Counted from the first letter of the stretch, positions 24,504-34,035 are shown. The stretch: DNA of 58,399 nucleotides from Flavobacteriaceae bacterium (GCA_031277475.1 JAITMJ010000037.1:1-58399), one strand, 5' to 3'. The notes: generated from the sequence alone by a model not told the origin. Made by a program: numbers and translations.

Positions 24504-25781
24504 ATGGACAATAAAGTAGTACTGAATTATGACGGAAAGTCTTACGAATACCCGATTGTGGAAAGCACCATCGGAGACAAAGGCATTAACATCTCAAAAT
24601 TGAGAGACGAAACAGGACTCATCACTCTGGATTTGGGATACAAAAATACGGGGGCAACGATCAGCGATATCACCTATCTCGACGGTGATAAAGGCGAATT
24701 GTTTTACCGCGGATATCCGATTGAACAAATCGCCGAGAAATCCAACTTCACGGAAGTGATGTATCTCCTGCTTCACGGCGAACTGCCGAACAAATCTCAA
24801 TTTGAACAATTTGAAAGAAACATAAAAGCGCACAATTTCGTGGCAGAAGAAATGAAGAAAATCATAGACGCATTTCCGAGATCCGCTCATCCGATGGGTG
24901 TTCTTTCGGCACTCACTTCTGCGCTCACGGCTTTCAGTCCTGTTACCGTAGATCCAAAAACCAAAGAAGACCGCGCCGCAGAAGTGATGCTCGCTAAATT
25001 TGCGCATCTTTGTGCGTGGACCTACAGAAAGAAACAAAGTTTACCGCTAAATCACGGCGATAATTCTCTGAACTATGTAGAAAATTTCTACCGAATGACA
25101 TTCAGATTGCCGAATGAAGAATTTGAAATCGATCCTATCATCGTAGATTCATTGGATAAACTCCTAATTCTTCACGCCGACCACGAGCAAAATTGTTCCA
25201 CTTCTACCGTAAGAATGGTCGGTTCCGCACACACCGGAATTTTTGCTTCTATGTCTGCCGGAGTTTCTGCACTTTGGGGTCCGCTTCACGGTGGAGCCAA
25301 CCAAGCCGTAATCGAAATGCTGGAAATGATAAACGAAGATGGCGGAGATGTGGCAAAATATGTGGCAAAAGCCAAAGATAAAAACGACAGTTTCCGATTA
25401 ATGGGCTTCGGACACAGGGTTTACAAAAATTTTGACCCGCGTGCCAGAATCATTAAAAAAGCGGCAGACGGTATTTTAAATCAATTGGGAATCCATGACA
25501 ATACCCTCGATATTGCAATGCAATTGGAAAAAGTGGCTTTGGAAGATGATTATTTCATTGAGAAAAAACTCTATCCGAATGTGGATTTCTACTCCGGAAT
25601 TATCTACCGTGCATTGGGAATTCCTACGGAAATGTTCACTGTAATGTTTGCTTTGGGAAGACTTCCGGGCTGGATTTCACAATGGAAAGAAATGCGCCTG
25701 AAAAACGACCCGATCGGAAGACCGCGACAGGTTTATCAAGGCGCACAAAAAAGAGATTATGTTCCGATGGAAGATAGATAG
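24504..25781 (+). CDS. gltA: Citrate synthase
   Basis: 425-aa type I citrate synthase, condensing oxaloacetate and acetyl-CoA in the first TCA-cycle step. The N-terminal small domain, LFYRGYPIEQIAEKS, LHADHEQNCSTSTVRMVGS, the substrate histidine in GPLHGGANQAV and GFGHRVYKNFDPRA (catalytic His and oxaloacetate-binding Arg) are all present. The length of ~425 aa matches the bacterial hexameric type. Start at ATG 24504 is supported by the -7 box at 24463-24470. Confidence 0.97.
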   Translation: MDNKVVLNYDGKSYEYPIVESTIGDKGINISKLRDETGLITLDLGYKNTGATISDITYLDGDKGELFYRGYPIEQIAEKSNFTEVMYLLLHGELPNKSQFEQFERNIKAHNFVAEEMKKIIDAFPRSAHPMGVLSALTSALTAFSPVTVDPKTKEDRAAEVMLAKFAHLCAWTYRKKQSLPLNHGDNSLNYVENFYRMTFRLPNEEFEIDPIIVDSLDKLLILHADHEQNCSTSTVRMVGSAHTGIFASMSAGVSALWGPLHGGANQAVIEMLEMINEDGGDVAKYVAKAKDKNDSFRLMGFGHRVYKNFDPRARIIKKAADGILNQLGIHDNTLDIAMQLEKVALEDDYFIEKKLYPNVDFYSGIIYRALGIPTEMFTVMFALGRLPGWISQWKEMRLKNDPIGRPRQVYQGAQKRDYVPMEDR

Positions 25782-25814
25782 TGATGGGCTTTTAGTTTAA
25801 TCTTGACCGAGAGC

Positions 25815-25832
25815 AGTTGGCTTTAGCCAAAC
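25815..25832 (+). repeat. GGCTAAAGCC palindromic repeat, copy 2
   Basis: TTGGCTTTAGCCAA (25817-25830) is a perfect hairpin about 35 bp after citrate synthase, followed by a T-rich stretch, so it may double as a terminator. A heptad array of the TTGAACT/TTGAATA type follows at 25855-25897, up to the priA start. Confidence 0.6.
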
Positions 25833-25905
25833 TTGTTTATTTTTGTGTATCAATGTTCAAACTTTAAACCTTGAATATTGAGCCTTGAACTTTGAATAAT
25901 TAACC

Positions 25906-28350
25906 TTGCTCGCACAAATCATACTTCCGCTGAACCTCAAAGGAACTTTCACATACAGAGTTTCGGAAGAATTGCAGGCTGAAATCCAAATCGGAATGCG
26001 CGTTTTGGCACCGTTTGGCGGCAAAAAAATCTACACCGGAATCGTCTCCGAAATCCACGAAAACGAACCCGAAACTTTTATCCCGAAAAATTTGGTCGGC
26101 ATTTTGGATGATGTCCCGATTTTGCCGAAATCTCAACTCGATTTTTGGAACTGGCTTTCCGAATATTATCTCTGCAACCTCGGTGAAATCTACCGTTTTG
26201 CGTTTCCGAGTTCGCTGAAATTGGAAAGCGAAACCTATTTAAAATTAAAACCAAATGCAGCGATTGATTTTGAAACTTTGGACGCAAACGAAATGTATCT
26301 CATCCAAGCGTTGGAAGTTCGGCAACTCGTTAATCTTTCTGATATTGAAGCATTTATACCGAAAAAAGACATCATCAAAACCATCAATTCGCTGATAGAT
26401 TTGCAATACATTGAAATCGATGAAAAAATTGCGGAAAAATATAAAGCAAAAGAAATTGCGTATTTGAAAATCGGCGAGCGTTTTCTCGAAAATTCCCTGC
26501 TCGCAAAAGCACTTTCCGAACTCAGCAGAGCGGCGAAACAGAAAGAACTTTTTTTGCTGATTCTCTCCAAACAAACCGAAAATCCGAACACGCCGATTCG
26601 CAAATCCGAGATTTTTGCCGAAGGAAATTTCGGCTCGGCACAGTTGAAATCGCTTATAGATAAAGGTTTCGTGCAGGAATATTATCTTAAAAAAGATCGC
26701 CTCGAAAGTTACGCCGGCGAAATCGAAGACATCGAAGCACTTTCCGAAGCGCAAAAAAAAGCGATATCCGAAATTGACGAAGCCTTTGAAACAGGGAAAA
26801 ATGTGCTGCTTCACGGTGTTACCTCCTCCGGAAAAACGCATATTTATTTGGAGAAAATCGAGGAAAGCATTGCCGAAGGAAAAAACGTTTTGTTTTTGCT
26901 TCCCGAAATTTCCCTCACGAAACAAATCAGCCGAAGATTAGAAAAAAAATACGGAAAACTTTTAGGATTTTATCATCAGAAACTCACTGATTTTGAGCGT
27001 GTTGAAGTTTGGAAAAAAATCAAAAACAATGAACTCAAAATTCTTATCGGCACTCGAAATGCGCTGTTTCTCCCGTTTTCAAATTTGGGGTTGATTATCG
27101 TGGACGAGGAACACGATTCGGCGTACAAACCGCGCGAAGTTTCGCCGTTTTTCAATGCGAAAGATGCGGCTTTGGTTTTGGCAAATTTCTACGGTTCAAA
27201 AGCAATTTTGGGTTCGGCAACGCCGTCTGTGGAAAGTTTTTATGCCTCGCAAAAAGACAAACTGAAATATGTGTTTCTCGGCGAGCGTTTTGGAAATGTG
27301 AAACTTCCTGAATATGAACTCATTAACTTGAAAGAAGCCACAGATTTCAAAACAATTTCGGGAAATTTTTCATCAAAACTGATTGAGGAAATTTCCAAAA
27401 ATCTGGAAGAAAAAAATCAGACGATGATTCTCCACAATCGGCGTGGCTACGCCAATGTTGTGGAATGTGAAAGTTGCGGATACGTTACCTATTGTTCCAA
27501 CTGCGATGTGGTGATGACGTATCACAAATTTTCCAACGAAATGAAATGCCATTATTGCGGACAGCGGGCTTCCAAACCGGCTTTTTGCCCGAAATGCCAT
27601 TCGCAAAATCTCAATGCGCGCGGCGTGGGCGTGGAACAAATTTATGAGGAAATTTCAAAACTTTTTCCCGCAGCACAAGTCGATAGAATGGATGTAGATT
27701 CGATGCGGACGAAATTTGCATACGAAAAACTTTACGAAAAAATTGAAAATCGGGAAACGGATATCATAGTCGGCACACAAATGATTTCCAAAGGTTTGGA
27801 TTTTGACAATATCGAATTAATCGGTATTCCGAAAGCCGATCAGTTGGTTTATGTTCAGGATTTTCGGGCGGAAGAAAAAGCGTTTCAACTGATTACGCAA
27901 GTGGCGGGACGAGCGGGCAGAATTTCCGGAAACGGAAAGGTTTTGATTCAAACGTTTAACCCGAATCATTCTGTGTTCCAACTGATTAAAGAAAATGATG
28001 TTTCTAAAATTTACGATTATTTTCTGGAAGAACGCCGAAAATTCAATTATCCGCCTTTCACAAAATTGATTTTAATCGAACTAAAACATCGCAAAGAAGA
28101 CAAAGTTTCTCGTGCCTCCCAATTTTTGGGTTCGGTTTTGCGAAAATACCTTCCGGAATTGTGTGTTTTCGGACCGGAAAAATCGCCGATTCCAAGAGTA
28201 AATACGCTGTATCAGTTTCAAATTTTGCTAAAACTTCCGCGCGGAAAAAACTATCGCGAATTTAAAAATCACGTTTTAAAAAGCCTCGACGAATTTGCCG
28301 AAATCACGGCTTATCATTCCGTAAAAAAATCGGTTTTTGTGGATTTTTAG
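25906..28350 (+). CDS. priA: Primosomal protein N' (replication restart helicase PriA)
   Basis: 814-aa superfamily 2 3'-5' DNA helicase that reloads the replisome at stalled forks. N-terminal DNA-binding domain (QIILPLNLKGTFTYRV), Walker A GVTSSGKT (304-311), DEEH box (400-403), and a cysteine-rich zinc domain with four CxxC pairs (CESCG, CSNCD, CHYCG, CPKCH) inserted in the helicase core. The start is a TTG: an in-frame stop lies two nucleotides upstream (25901-25903), and the first residues already match the family start, so no ATG start is possible without losing conserved sequence. A heptad repeat array lies directly upstream. Confidence 0.93.
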   Translation: MLAQIILPLNLKGTFTYRVSEELQAEIQIGMRVLAPFGGKKIYTGIVSEIHENEPETFIPKNLVGILDDVPILPKSQLDFWNWLSEYYLCNLGEIYRFAFPSSLKLESETYLKLKPNAAIDFETLDANEMYLIQALEVRQLVNLSDIEAFIPKKDIIKTINSLIDLQYIEIDEKIAEKYKAKEIAYLKIGERFLENSLLAKALSELSRAAKQKELFLLILSKQTENPNTPIRKSEIFAEGNFGSAQLKSLIDKGFVQEYYLKKDRLESYAGEIEDIEALSEAQKKAISEIDEAFETGKNVLLHGVTSSGKTHIYLEKIEESIAEGKNVLFLLPEISLTKQISRRLEKKYGKLLGFYHQKLTDFERVEVWKKIKNNELKILIGTRNALFLPFSNLGLIIVDEEHDSAYKPREVSPFFNAKDAALVLANFYGSKAILGSATPSVESFYASQKDKLKYVFLGERFGNVKLPEYELINLKEATDFKTISGNFSSKLIEEISKNLEEKNQTMILHNRRGYANVVECESCGYVTYCSNCDVVMTYHKFSNEMKCHYCGQRASKPAFCPKCHSQNLNARGVGVEQIYEEISKLFPAAQVDRMDVDSMRTKFAYEKLYEKIENRETDIIVGTQMISKGLDFDNIELIGIPKADQLVYVQDFRAEEKAFQLITQVAGRAGRISGNGKVLIQTFNPNHSVFQLIKENDVSKIYDYFLEERRKFNYPPFTKLILIELKHRKEDKVSRASQFLGSVLRKYLPELCVFGPEKSPIPRVNTLYQFQILLKLPRGKNYREFKNHVLKSLDEFAEITAYHSVKKSVFVDF

Positions 28351-28446
28351 GGATAAAATTATACTTGGTTTACCGGATTTAGTAATCAAACAATCCCAAT
28401 GAGCTTATGAATTATTCAAGTTTTTTCTGCCTTAAAAAATTTTCCA

Positions 28447-28926
28447 CTACAAAAATGAAGAATCAAAAGAAAACGGCAGCAAATCCCGAATAGATTTGGT
28501 TTTGTAAATTTCGCCGTTCAGTGATGCAAAATAGATTTCTATACCTTCTTTCTGCTTGGTTTCATATTCTAAAATACTTTGTCTGCATGCGCCGCAAGGT
28601 GGAATTGGTGTGGATTCAACGGCATTTTTCGGAGCGCCGACCACGAAAAGTTTTTTAATTTTTACATTAGGAAAATTGGCAGAAGCCCAAAAAATCGTAG
28701 TTCTTTCCGCACACAAACCGGACGGATATGCCGCATTTTCCTGATTGTTTCCGGTAACGATTTCTCCGTTTTCCAACAACAAAGCGCAACCAACCCAAAA
28801 ACCGGAATATTCTGCATAAGCTTTTTGTCGGGCTTCAAAAGCAGCTTCATATAATTTTTTATCGATTTCGCCAAGTTGATTTTTATTAGCAATAATTTCA
28901 AATTTGATGTTGATTTCTTTTTCCAT
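28447..28926 (-). CDS. cdd: Cytidine deaminase
   Basis: 159-aa zinc hydrolase converting cytidine and deoxycytidine to uridine and deoxyuridine for pyrimidine salvage. The catalytic pattern is clear: NQENAAYPSGLCAER (Cys72, Glu74) and PCGACRQ (Cys111, Cys114). Residues VGCALLLENG form the substrate strand. Size fits the homodimeric or tetrameric type. It is divergent from the old-yellow-enzyme gene, with a ~130-bp shared upstream region that holds TAnnTTTG-like boxes on both strands. Confidence 0.94.
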   Translation of the reverse strand: MEKEINIKFEIIANKNQLGEIDKKLYEAAFEARQKAYAEYSGFWVGCALLLENGEIVTGNNQENAAYPSGLCAERTTIFWASANFPNVKIKKLFVVGAPKNAVESTPIPPCGACRQSILEYETKQKEGIEIYFASLNGEIYKTKSIRDLLPFSFDSSFL

Positions 28927-29029
28927 ATTTGAAAAAAACGGGAAGTTAAAGGTAATATTTTTTTTCGAGTTATGAATTTTAAATTTTCTTTCAATCTTTT
29001 AACATTTAAATTACCTCATTTTCAAATTG

Positions 29030-29037
29030 TATCTTTG
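29030..29037 (+). promoter_or_regulatory. Promoter -7 element of the NADPH dehydrogenase gene
   Basis: TATCTTTG, 18 nt upstream of ATG 29056. The longer frame from 28972 would include it and is rejected. Confidence 0.6.
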
Positions 29038-29055
29038 TTTTTTGAAATTAAACAA

Positions 29056-30108
29056 ATGCTTTATTCACCGATAAAATTTAGAAATCTGGAATTGAAAAAC
29101 CGCTGGGTGATGTCGCCGATGTGTATGTATTCCTGCGAAAACGGAATGGCAAACGATTTTCATTTTGTGCATTATGCTTCTCGCGCTCAAGGCGGAATCG
29201 GGCTGATTATTATGGAAGCCACCGGCATAAATCCGCAAGGAAGAATTACCCCAAATTGTATGGGAATTTGGAACGATGAACAAGCCGGTGCACTGTCAAA
29301 AATCGTGAAATTCATTCATGAAAATTCGGAAACCAAAGTCGGGATTCAGTTGGCTCACGCCGGAAGAAAAGGCTCTACAACACCAAACGGAACTCAAATT
29401 TCCGAAGCGGAAAACGGCTGGAAAACTGTGGCTCCGAGCGCGATTCCGTTTAGAGAAAATGAAAAAATTCCGCACGAACTTTCCACCCGAGAAATTAAAA
29501 ATTTGGCTCTCGATTTTAAAAACGCTGCCGTTCGTGCCGTGGAGGCGGGTTTTGATTTGGTGGAAATTCACGCGGCTCACGGCTATCTCGTTCATCAATT
29601 TTTATCACCTCTGTCGAATCTGCGAACCGATGACTACGGCGGAAGTTTTGAAAACAGAATTCGTTTTCTTTTGGAAATCGCGGATGAAATCAATACAATT
29701 TTAGATGAAAATCATCCGCTTTTTGTGAGAATTTCGGCGACTGATTATGCGGAAAACGGCTGGGATTTGGAACAAAGTGTTCGGCTTTCAAAAATTCTGA
29801 AAGAAAAAAATGTAGATTTGATAGATGTTTCGAGTGGCGGAAATATTGCCGGTGCAAAAATCACATTGTTTGACGGCTATCAAGTTCCGTTTTCGGAAGA
29901 AATCAAGAAAAAAACAGGCATCAAAACCGGAGCGGTCGGATTGATAAAAACCGCCGAACAAGCGGAAAAAATCTTGGAAAACGGACAAGCAGATTTAATT
30001 TTTATTGCCCGAGAAATCCTGAGAAATCCGTATATCGCCACAAAAACCGCGATGGAAAAAAGCGAAACCTGTTTTTTCCCGAAACAATATGAGCGTGCGA
30101 AAATTTAA
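29056..30108 (+). CDS. NADH:flavin oxidoreductase, NamA/YqjM-type old yellow enzyme
   Basis: 350-aa FMN-dependent ene-reductase. It starts LYSPIKFRNLELKNRWVMSPMCMYS, with the YqjM-type Cys in PMCMYS; AHAGRKGS, VEIHAAHGYLVHQFLSPLSN (His pair binding substrate) and DDYGGSFENRIRF are all diagnostic. The C-terminus GAVGLI and DLIFIARE-LRNP form the FMN phosphate site. The thermophilic-like YqjM/NamA subgroup reduces activated alkenes and nitro compounds in stress responses. The physiological substrate is not known. Confidence 0.92.
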   Translation: MLYSPIKFRNLELKNRWVMSPMCMYSCENGMANDFHFVHYASRAQGGIGLIIMEATGINPQGRITPNCMGIWNDEQAGALSKIVKFIHENSETKVGIQLAHAGRKGSTTPNGTQISEAENGWKTVAPSAIPFRENEKIPHELSTREIKNLALDFKNAAVRAVEAGFDLVEIHAAHGYLVHQFLSPLSNLRTDDYGGSFENRIRFLLEIADEINTILDENHPLFVRISATDYAENGWDLEQSVRLSKILKEKNVDLIDVSSGGNIAGAKITLFDGYQVPFSEEIKKKTGIKTGAVGLIKTAEQAEKILENGQADLIFIAREILRNPYIATKTAMEKSETCFFPKQYERAKI

Positions 30109-30159
30109 TTTTGCAACGAAAGAAAAAATTATTAATATTGTTCAAAATAAAAAAATACG

Positions 30160-30444
30160 ATGGCTTTAGAAGATTATATGTTGCCTTGTCTGAACAAAAA
30201 ACTTTTCGGAATAGAATGTTTCGGATGTGGGACTCAGCGGGCGTTTTTCCTCGTTTTGGAAGGAAAATTTTCAGAGGCTTTTGCGATGTTTCCAGCCATC
30301 TACACTTTGATTTTATTTTTTATTTTTACGGGATTGAATTTTATAGACAAAAAAAGAAACTACTCCGGAATGATGATTGGGCTTGCCATCGCAAACGCTG
30401 TGATAATGGTGGTTTCTTATTTTATAAAACATCATTTTAAATAA
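30160..30444 (+). CDS. DUF2752 membrane protein
   Basis: 94-aa small inner-membrane protein. It has the DUF2752 signature near the N-terminus, LPCLNKKLFGIECFGCGTQRAF (two Cys around the CxGCG block), then one hydrophobic helix (YTLILFFIFTGLNFI) and a second (MIGLAIANAVIMVVSYFI). Family function is unknown. It begins a two-gene unit with the next membrane protein (24-bp gap). Confidence 0.85.
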   Translation: MALEDYMLPCLNKKLFGIECFGCGTQRAFFLVLEGKFSEAFAMFPAIYTLILFFIFTGLNFIDKKRNYSGMMIGLAIANAVIMVVSYFIKHHFK

Positions 30445-30467
30445 CTTTAATTTTTTATAAATCTATT

Positions 30468-30800
30468 ATGAATCAGCAAAATCTACCAAACGCAACTGCA
30501 GTTTTAGTTCTTGGAATTATTTCTATCGTAATGTGCTGGTGCTACGGAATTATCGGCATCATTACCGGTGGAATCGGACTTTATCTTGCAAGTAAAGACA
30601 ATGCGAGTTATCAACTCAACCCAACAGAGTATTCCAATTACAGCAATCTCAAAACCGGAAAAATACTTTGTATTATTGGGCTTATTCTAAGCGTTCTATT
30701 CCTAATTTATATGGTTTGGATTTTTTCAGTAGTTGGAATGGATGCGCTTTCAGACCCGGAATTAATGAGAGAAAGAATAAGGGAATTGTCCGGACAATAA
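30468..30800 (+). CDS. CCC-motif-type (DUF4190-like) membrane protein
   Basis: 110-aa protein with two hydrophobic helical hairpins: ATAVLVLGIISIVMCWCYGI and GKILCIIGLILSVLFLIY, separated by a polar loop (SKDNASYQLNPTEYSNYSNLK). The N-terminal NATAVLVLGIISI plus a Cys-rich turn (CWCYG) matches the CCC-motif membrane proteins of Flavobacteriia, which are often paired with DUF2752 proteins. Function unknown. It is followed by a rho-independent terminator. Confidence 0.78.
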   Translation: MNQQNLPNATAVLVLGIISIVMCWCYGIIGIITGGIGLYLASKDNASYQLNPTEYSNYSNLKTGKILCIIGLILSVLFLIYMVWIFSVVGMDALSDPELMRERIRELSGQ

Positions 30801-30826
30801 GGAATCAGATTCCATGACATTGTTTT

Positions 30827-30864
30827 CAGTCTTGTTTCTATAAATGAGACTGAGGTTTTTTTTT
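30827..30864 (+). terminator. Terminator after the DUF2752 / CCC-motif pair
   Basis: CAGTCT (30827-30832) pairs with AGACTG (30847-30852), followed by GGTTTTTTTTT. It separates this unit from the convergent DUF5723 gene. Confidence 0.7.
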
Positions 30865-30872
30865 ACATTCAT

Positions 30873-32294
30873 TTAATCGCATTGGCATCCGTCTCTTTGT
30901 CGGCGCTTCAAATCGCCATCCCAAAACGCATTGATTTTCAAAGCGATATAAAAATCTGCAGCGTAAAATCTTTTGTGTTTGAAAATGATTGGTATGATAT
31001 TTTCGCTGCCCATTACTAATGGTCCCAAACGGAAATATCCCCCGAACTGCAAATCTTTGTATTCGTAAAGCGATGTGGAAGCACCATAACCGAAAGCATT
31101 TTTTTGAAATGAATAGGAAACATTGGCGATATTGTTGCGTTTCAGGCTGTTTTCAAAAATGGGAGTTCGCTGCACAAGATTGAAATTCAGGTATTTGTGT
31201 TCTCCGATATTTTTGCTGAAATTGAAATGAAGACTCGTAGGCAATCCAATCGTAAAATCTGTGCCGACCAAAGACGCGTTGGGATTTCCATAAGTTTGCT
31301 CGCTGACAAAACCGAAAATTTCTTCAATCGTGTTGAATTTGGGTTTTCCCGATTGGTCAAAATCAAAAGGTGCGCCGTTCAGCAAATGATTTTTTCCCGT
31401 AAAATTCACATAGCCGACATCTAAAATATTGAAAGACAATTTGTAATAATATTCTTCCGCACATTTATCGCAGTTCACAAAAGCAAACCCAAAATCCAAA
31501 CCCAAACCTTTTCCTTGTGGTTTCACGCTGTATCTGCTTTTTTCAAAATCGTATGCCGTAGCGTAAGAAAGCGCAATATTGTAATCCGAAGCCCAAGTGT
31601 GAACGGTACTGTTTGCCCATTCCACGCGTGTCAAAGTTGTAGTGTGGTCACTAACCGCATTCACAGCATCAAATCCGAGTTCGTATTTTAAATTCGCACC
31701 GACAATCCACCGATGTTGAGAATTTGGAAAAATTTCTGTGGAAATATGGATTCCCAATTCGCCCCAATTCATAAAATTGGTTTCAAAAGGTTTTAGGAAA
31801 TAGACATCCGGAGGTGTAAGTCCCTGATTTTCATATCGCCAATAATTATCAAAATCTTCTACGGAACCTTGAGTTCTGAGCCTCGAAAAAAATCCGGCGG
31901 TATATTTTTTTTGTTTAATATTGAATGAAGCGGAAAAAGCCGGACCCATAATATCCGAACTGAAATGATAATTTCCGACATCTTTATTGAAATAATCCAT
32001 AACATCCGGCATACTTGCTCCGGTGATTCCGTTTTTGATATCGGCGGCTTGAATGTCTTTTCTGATGATTCCCAAAGCACTTTCTTGCGAAATATAAGCG
32101 TAGTCGTTCCAAACAAAAACGTCTGTTGAAAACAAATTCACATCCCAAAGATTTTCGTTGAGGTAAGGTTGCGTGGGAGAAAACGGTGCCGAACTGATTC
32201 CGCTGAAACGGTCGTTGCCAAACAAAACCGATTCTTGAGCCGGAAAAAATACAGATGTTAAAAAAAATATCGACAATGCAAAAATCGATTTCAT
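30873..32294 (-). CDS. DUF5723 family outer-membrane-like protein
   Basis: 473 aa with a signal peptide (KSIFALSIFFLTSVFFPA before Q). The rest is rich in alternating amphipathic strands (YKLSFNILDVGYVNFTG, HKYLNFNLVQRTPIFENSL, YAADFYIALKINAFW), as in outer-membrane beta-barrels, and fits the Bacteroidota DUF5723 family. The C-terminus ends in a basic tail RRQRDGCQCD, which is unusual for a barrel and may indicate a lost strand or a periplasmic tail. The start is ATG 32294, giving a clean signal peptide; the frame is open further upstream but without sense. Function unknown. Alone on its strand. Confidence 0.75.
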   Translation of the reverse strand: MKSIFALSIFFLTSVFFPAQESVLFGNDRFSGISSAPFSPTQPYLNENLWDVNLFSTDVFVWNDYAYISQESALGIIRKDIQAADIKNGITGASMPDVMDYFNKDVGNYHFSSDIMGPAFSASFNIKQKKYTAGFFSRLRTQGSVEDFDNYWRYENQGLTPPDVYFLKPFETNFMNWGELGIHISTEIFPNSQHRWIVGANLKYELGFDAVNAVSDHTTTLTRVEWANSTVHTWASDYNIALSYATAYDFEKSRYSVKPQGKGLGLDFGFAFVNCDKCAEEYYYKLSFNILDVGYVNFTGKNHLLNGAPFDFDQSGKPKFNTIEEIFGFVSEQTYGNPNASLVGTDFTIGLPTSLHFNFSKNIGEHKYLNFNLVQRTPIFENSLKRNNIANVSYSFQKNAFGYGASTSLYEYKDLQFGGYFRLGPLVMGSENIIPIIFKHKRFYAADFYIALKINAFWDGDLKRRQRDGCQCD

Positions 32295-32522
32295 CTGTTC
32301 ATATTTTATTTTTTTAGCGGTCAGATGGAACACTTGTATAATTATTTGACTGATTACCAGCAACTTGCTGTCGGCATTTCATCTGTTTACATTTTGTTTT
32401 CAGCGGTTAGTCAAAAAGTCTAAATTGTAAAACGCAGGATTTATGTTTTATATTTTATGGGTTGAGTTGCGAGTTTTGAAGATTTTAAAATTATCAAATT
32501 GTATAATTTTCTCGTTACCAAA

Positions 32523-33551
32523 TCATTTCGGCGGATATTTTTGAATCAATACCTGCAAAATTGCCCAAGTTTCGCCATCCCAAATTCCGTCGTATTTTTC
32601 CGGTCGGAAATGAAATTGAAACGCTTCGATGGTTCTTTTCGTGGCATCGTCCAAAGTTCCGGAAGTTGCAACATCATACCCGAATTTTTTTAAATCGGAT
32701 TGCACTTTATAAATATAAGTTGCATCTTGCATCAAAGCCGTAAAGTCATGATTTACAGTTTGATTGTAAAAATTTTCTTTCGCAGTTTCATCATACCACA
32801 TCCCGATTTGATATTCGTCATACAATTTTTTCCATGGAAATTGCGGACCTGGATCTTGTTTTCTGGTCGGTGCAATATCGGAATGTCCCAGAATATTGGT
32901 AGCCGGAACATTGTATCTTTCAATTAAATTTTTCACCAAAGCCGCCACTTTTTTGATTTGAAAATCCTGATACGGCGGAAAAATCTTTTGTCCAAGCGAA
33001 TCTTTCACATAACCGGAATTCACGATTTCAATGCCGATGGAAGTGTCGTTCAGTTGAGAATCTTTTCGCCAAGCACTCACTCCCGCGTGATAGGCGCGTT
33101 TGTTTTCATCAACGAGTTGATAAATTTCATCATCATCAAAATCATTAATTAAATAATGCGAACTCACGCTTTGTTGGGTGAGAACGGTTATGGATTTATC
33201 GTGGTCGAGCGCGGTATAATGAAGAATAATGTATCTCTGGCGAAAATTTTGGGCGATGGCGGGAAAATAAGTTTTCACCACTTCATATTTCGGAAGTTTT
33301 GCAGAAACGATGGAACCGAAACTGGCGGTATTGTCGTTTTTCGAGATGTCCGCAATATTGGTTCGGAAAAAATCTTCGTTGTTTTTGTGAATGATTTTTA
33401 CTTCGGGTTTTTCTTCGGGAGCGGGATTTTTGGCAGTGTCAATCGGTTTTACAGTAGATTCTTTCGGCGTTGAAACCACTCTTTTTGTTCCACAGGAAAC
33501 GATGAAAAAACTTAAACCGATGATATATAATGTCTTGAAAATTAATTTCAT
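32523..33551 (-). CDS. N-acetylmuramoyl-L-alanine amidase lipoprotein
   Basis: 342 aa. Lipoprotein signal peptide (KLIFKTLYIIGLSFFIVSC, Cys20), so it is anchored in a membrane facing the periplasm. An amidase_2/PGRP-type domain follows: YIILHYTALDHD (zinc-binding His), AYHAGVSAW, NDTSIGIEIVN and ILGHSDIAPTRKQDPGPQFPW (His, Lys and Asp of the active site). The C-terminal ~70 residues (QSDLKKFGYDVATSG then EAFQFHFRPEKYDG) form a peptidoglycan-binding domain. It would cleave the lactyl-Ala bond in cell-wall turnover. Start at 33551 restores the lipobox; the longer frame from 33641 adds no family sequence. Confidence 0.9.
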   Translation of the reverse strand: MKLIFKTLYIIGLSFFIVSCGTKRVVSTPKESTVKPIDTAKNPAPEEKPEVKIIHKNNEDFFRTNIADISKNDNTASFGSIVSAKLPKYEVVKTYFPAIAQNFRQRYIILHYTALDHDKSITVLTQQSVSSHYLINDFDDDEIYQLVDENKRAYHAGVSAWRKDSQLNDTSIGIEIVNSGYVKDSLGQKIFPPYQDFQIKKVAALVKNLIERYNVPATNILGHSDIAPTRKQDPGPQFPWKKLYDEYQIGMWYDETAKENFYNQTVNHDFTALMQDATYIYKVQSDLKKFGYDVATSGTLDDATKRTIEAFQFHFRPEKYDGIWDGETWAILQVLIQKYPPK

Positions 33552-33602
33552 CTTTGGTAAAATTTGTTTCGCCAAAAATACAAATATTTTTGCGAGAAGT
33601 TT

Positions 33603-33632
33603 TTGGTAAATAGGCAAAAAATCATATATTTG
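33603..33632 (+). promoter_or_regulatory. Promoter of the tRNA-Ser-Pro-Arg cluster
   Basis: TTG (33603-33605), 19-nt spacer and TATATTTG (33625-33632): an ideal Bacteroidota promoter, ~38 nt upstream of tRNA-Ser. Confidence 0.8.
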
Positions 33633-33670
33633 CACTCGCAATTTAGGAGAGGCGTTCTTAAAAAGAAATT

Positions 33671-33753
33671 GGAGGGTTGCCGGAGTGGTTAACGGAGCAG
33701 TTTGCTAAACTGTCGACTTTCGGGTCGCATGAGTTCGAATCTCATACCCTCCG
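33671..33753 (+). tRNA. tRNA-Ser (GCT)
   Basis: Class II tRNA. Acceptor GGAGGGT / ACCCTCC, anticodon arm AGTTT-GCTAA-ACTGT region giving anticodon GCT, long variable arm (CGACTTTCGGGTCG) and GTTCGAATC T-arm. Reads AGC/AGU. Confidence 0.95.
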
Positions 33754-33768
33754 CAATTTTGAAATTCG

Positions 33769-33843
33769 CGGGGTGTAGCGTAGTCCGGTCATCGCGCCTG
33801 GTTTGGGACCAGGAGGTCGCAGGTTCGAATCCTGCCACCCCGA
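33769..33843 (+). tRNA. tRNA-Pro (TGG)
   Basis: Acceptor CGGGGTG / CACCCCG; anticodon stem CCTGG / CCAGG with loop TTTGGGA, anticodon TGG; T-arm GGTTCGAATCC. It follows tRNA-Ser by 15 bp. Confidence 0.95.
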
Positions 33844-33949
33844 CTTTTTGGAAATTCCTTCGGGAATTTTTTAGTTTAAAATAATTTAGACGTTTAGAAA
33901 AAAGAAAAAAGACTTTTTAATATTTTTTAAGTTAATGTGATAAATTTTC

Positions 33950-34023
33950 GGGTGCGTAGCTCAGCTGGATAGAGCATCTGCCTTCTAAGCAGACGGTCGC
34001 AGGTTCGAATCCTGCCGCGCTCA
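33950..34023 (+). tRNA. tRNA-Arg (TCT)
   Basis: Acceptor GGGTGCG / CGCGCTC with two G-T wobble pairs; anticodon loop CTTCTAA, anticodon TCT; T-arm GGTTCGAATCC. Its 3' end adjoins repeats resembling an integration scar (see findings). Confidence 0.95.
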
Positions 34024-34035
34024 CAAGCCATAAAT

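Noticed and set aside
26245..26925. 226-codon minus-strand frame
   Set aside because: Antisense to priA; Phe-rich shadow translation.
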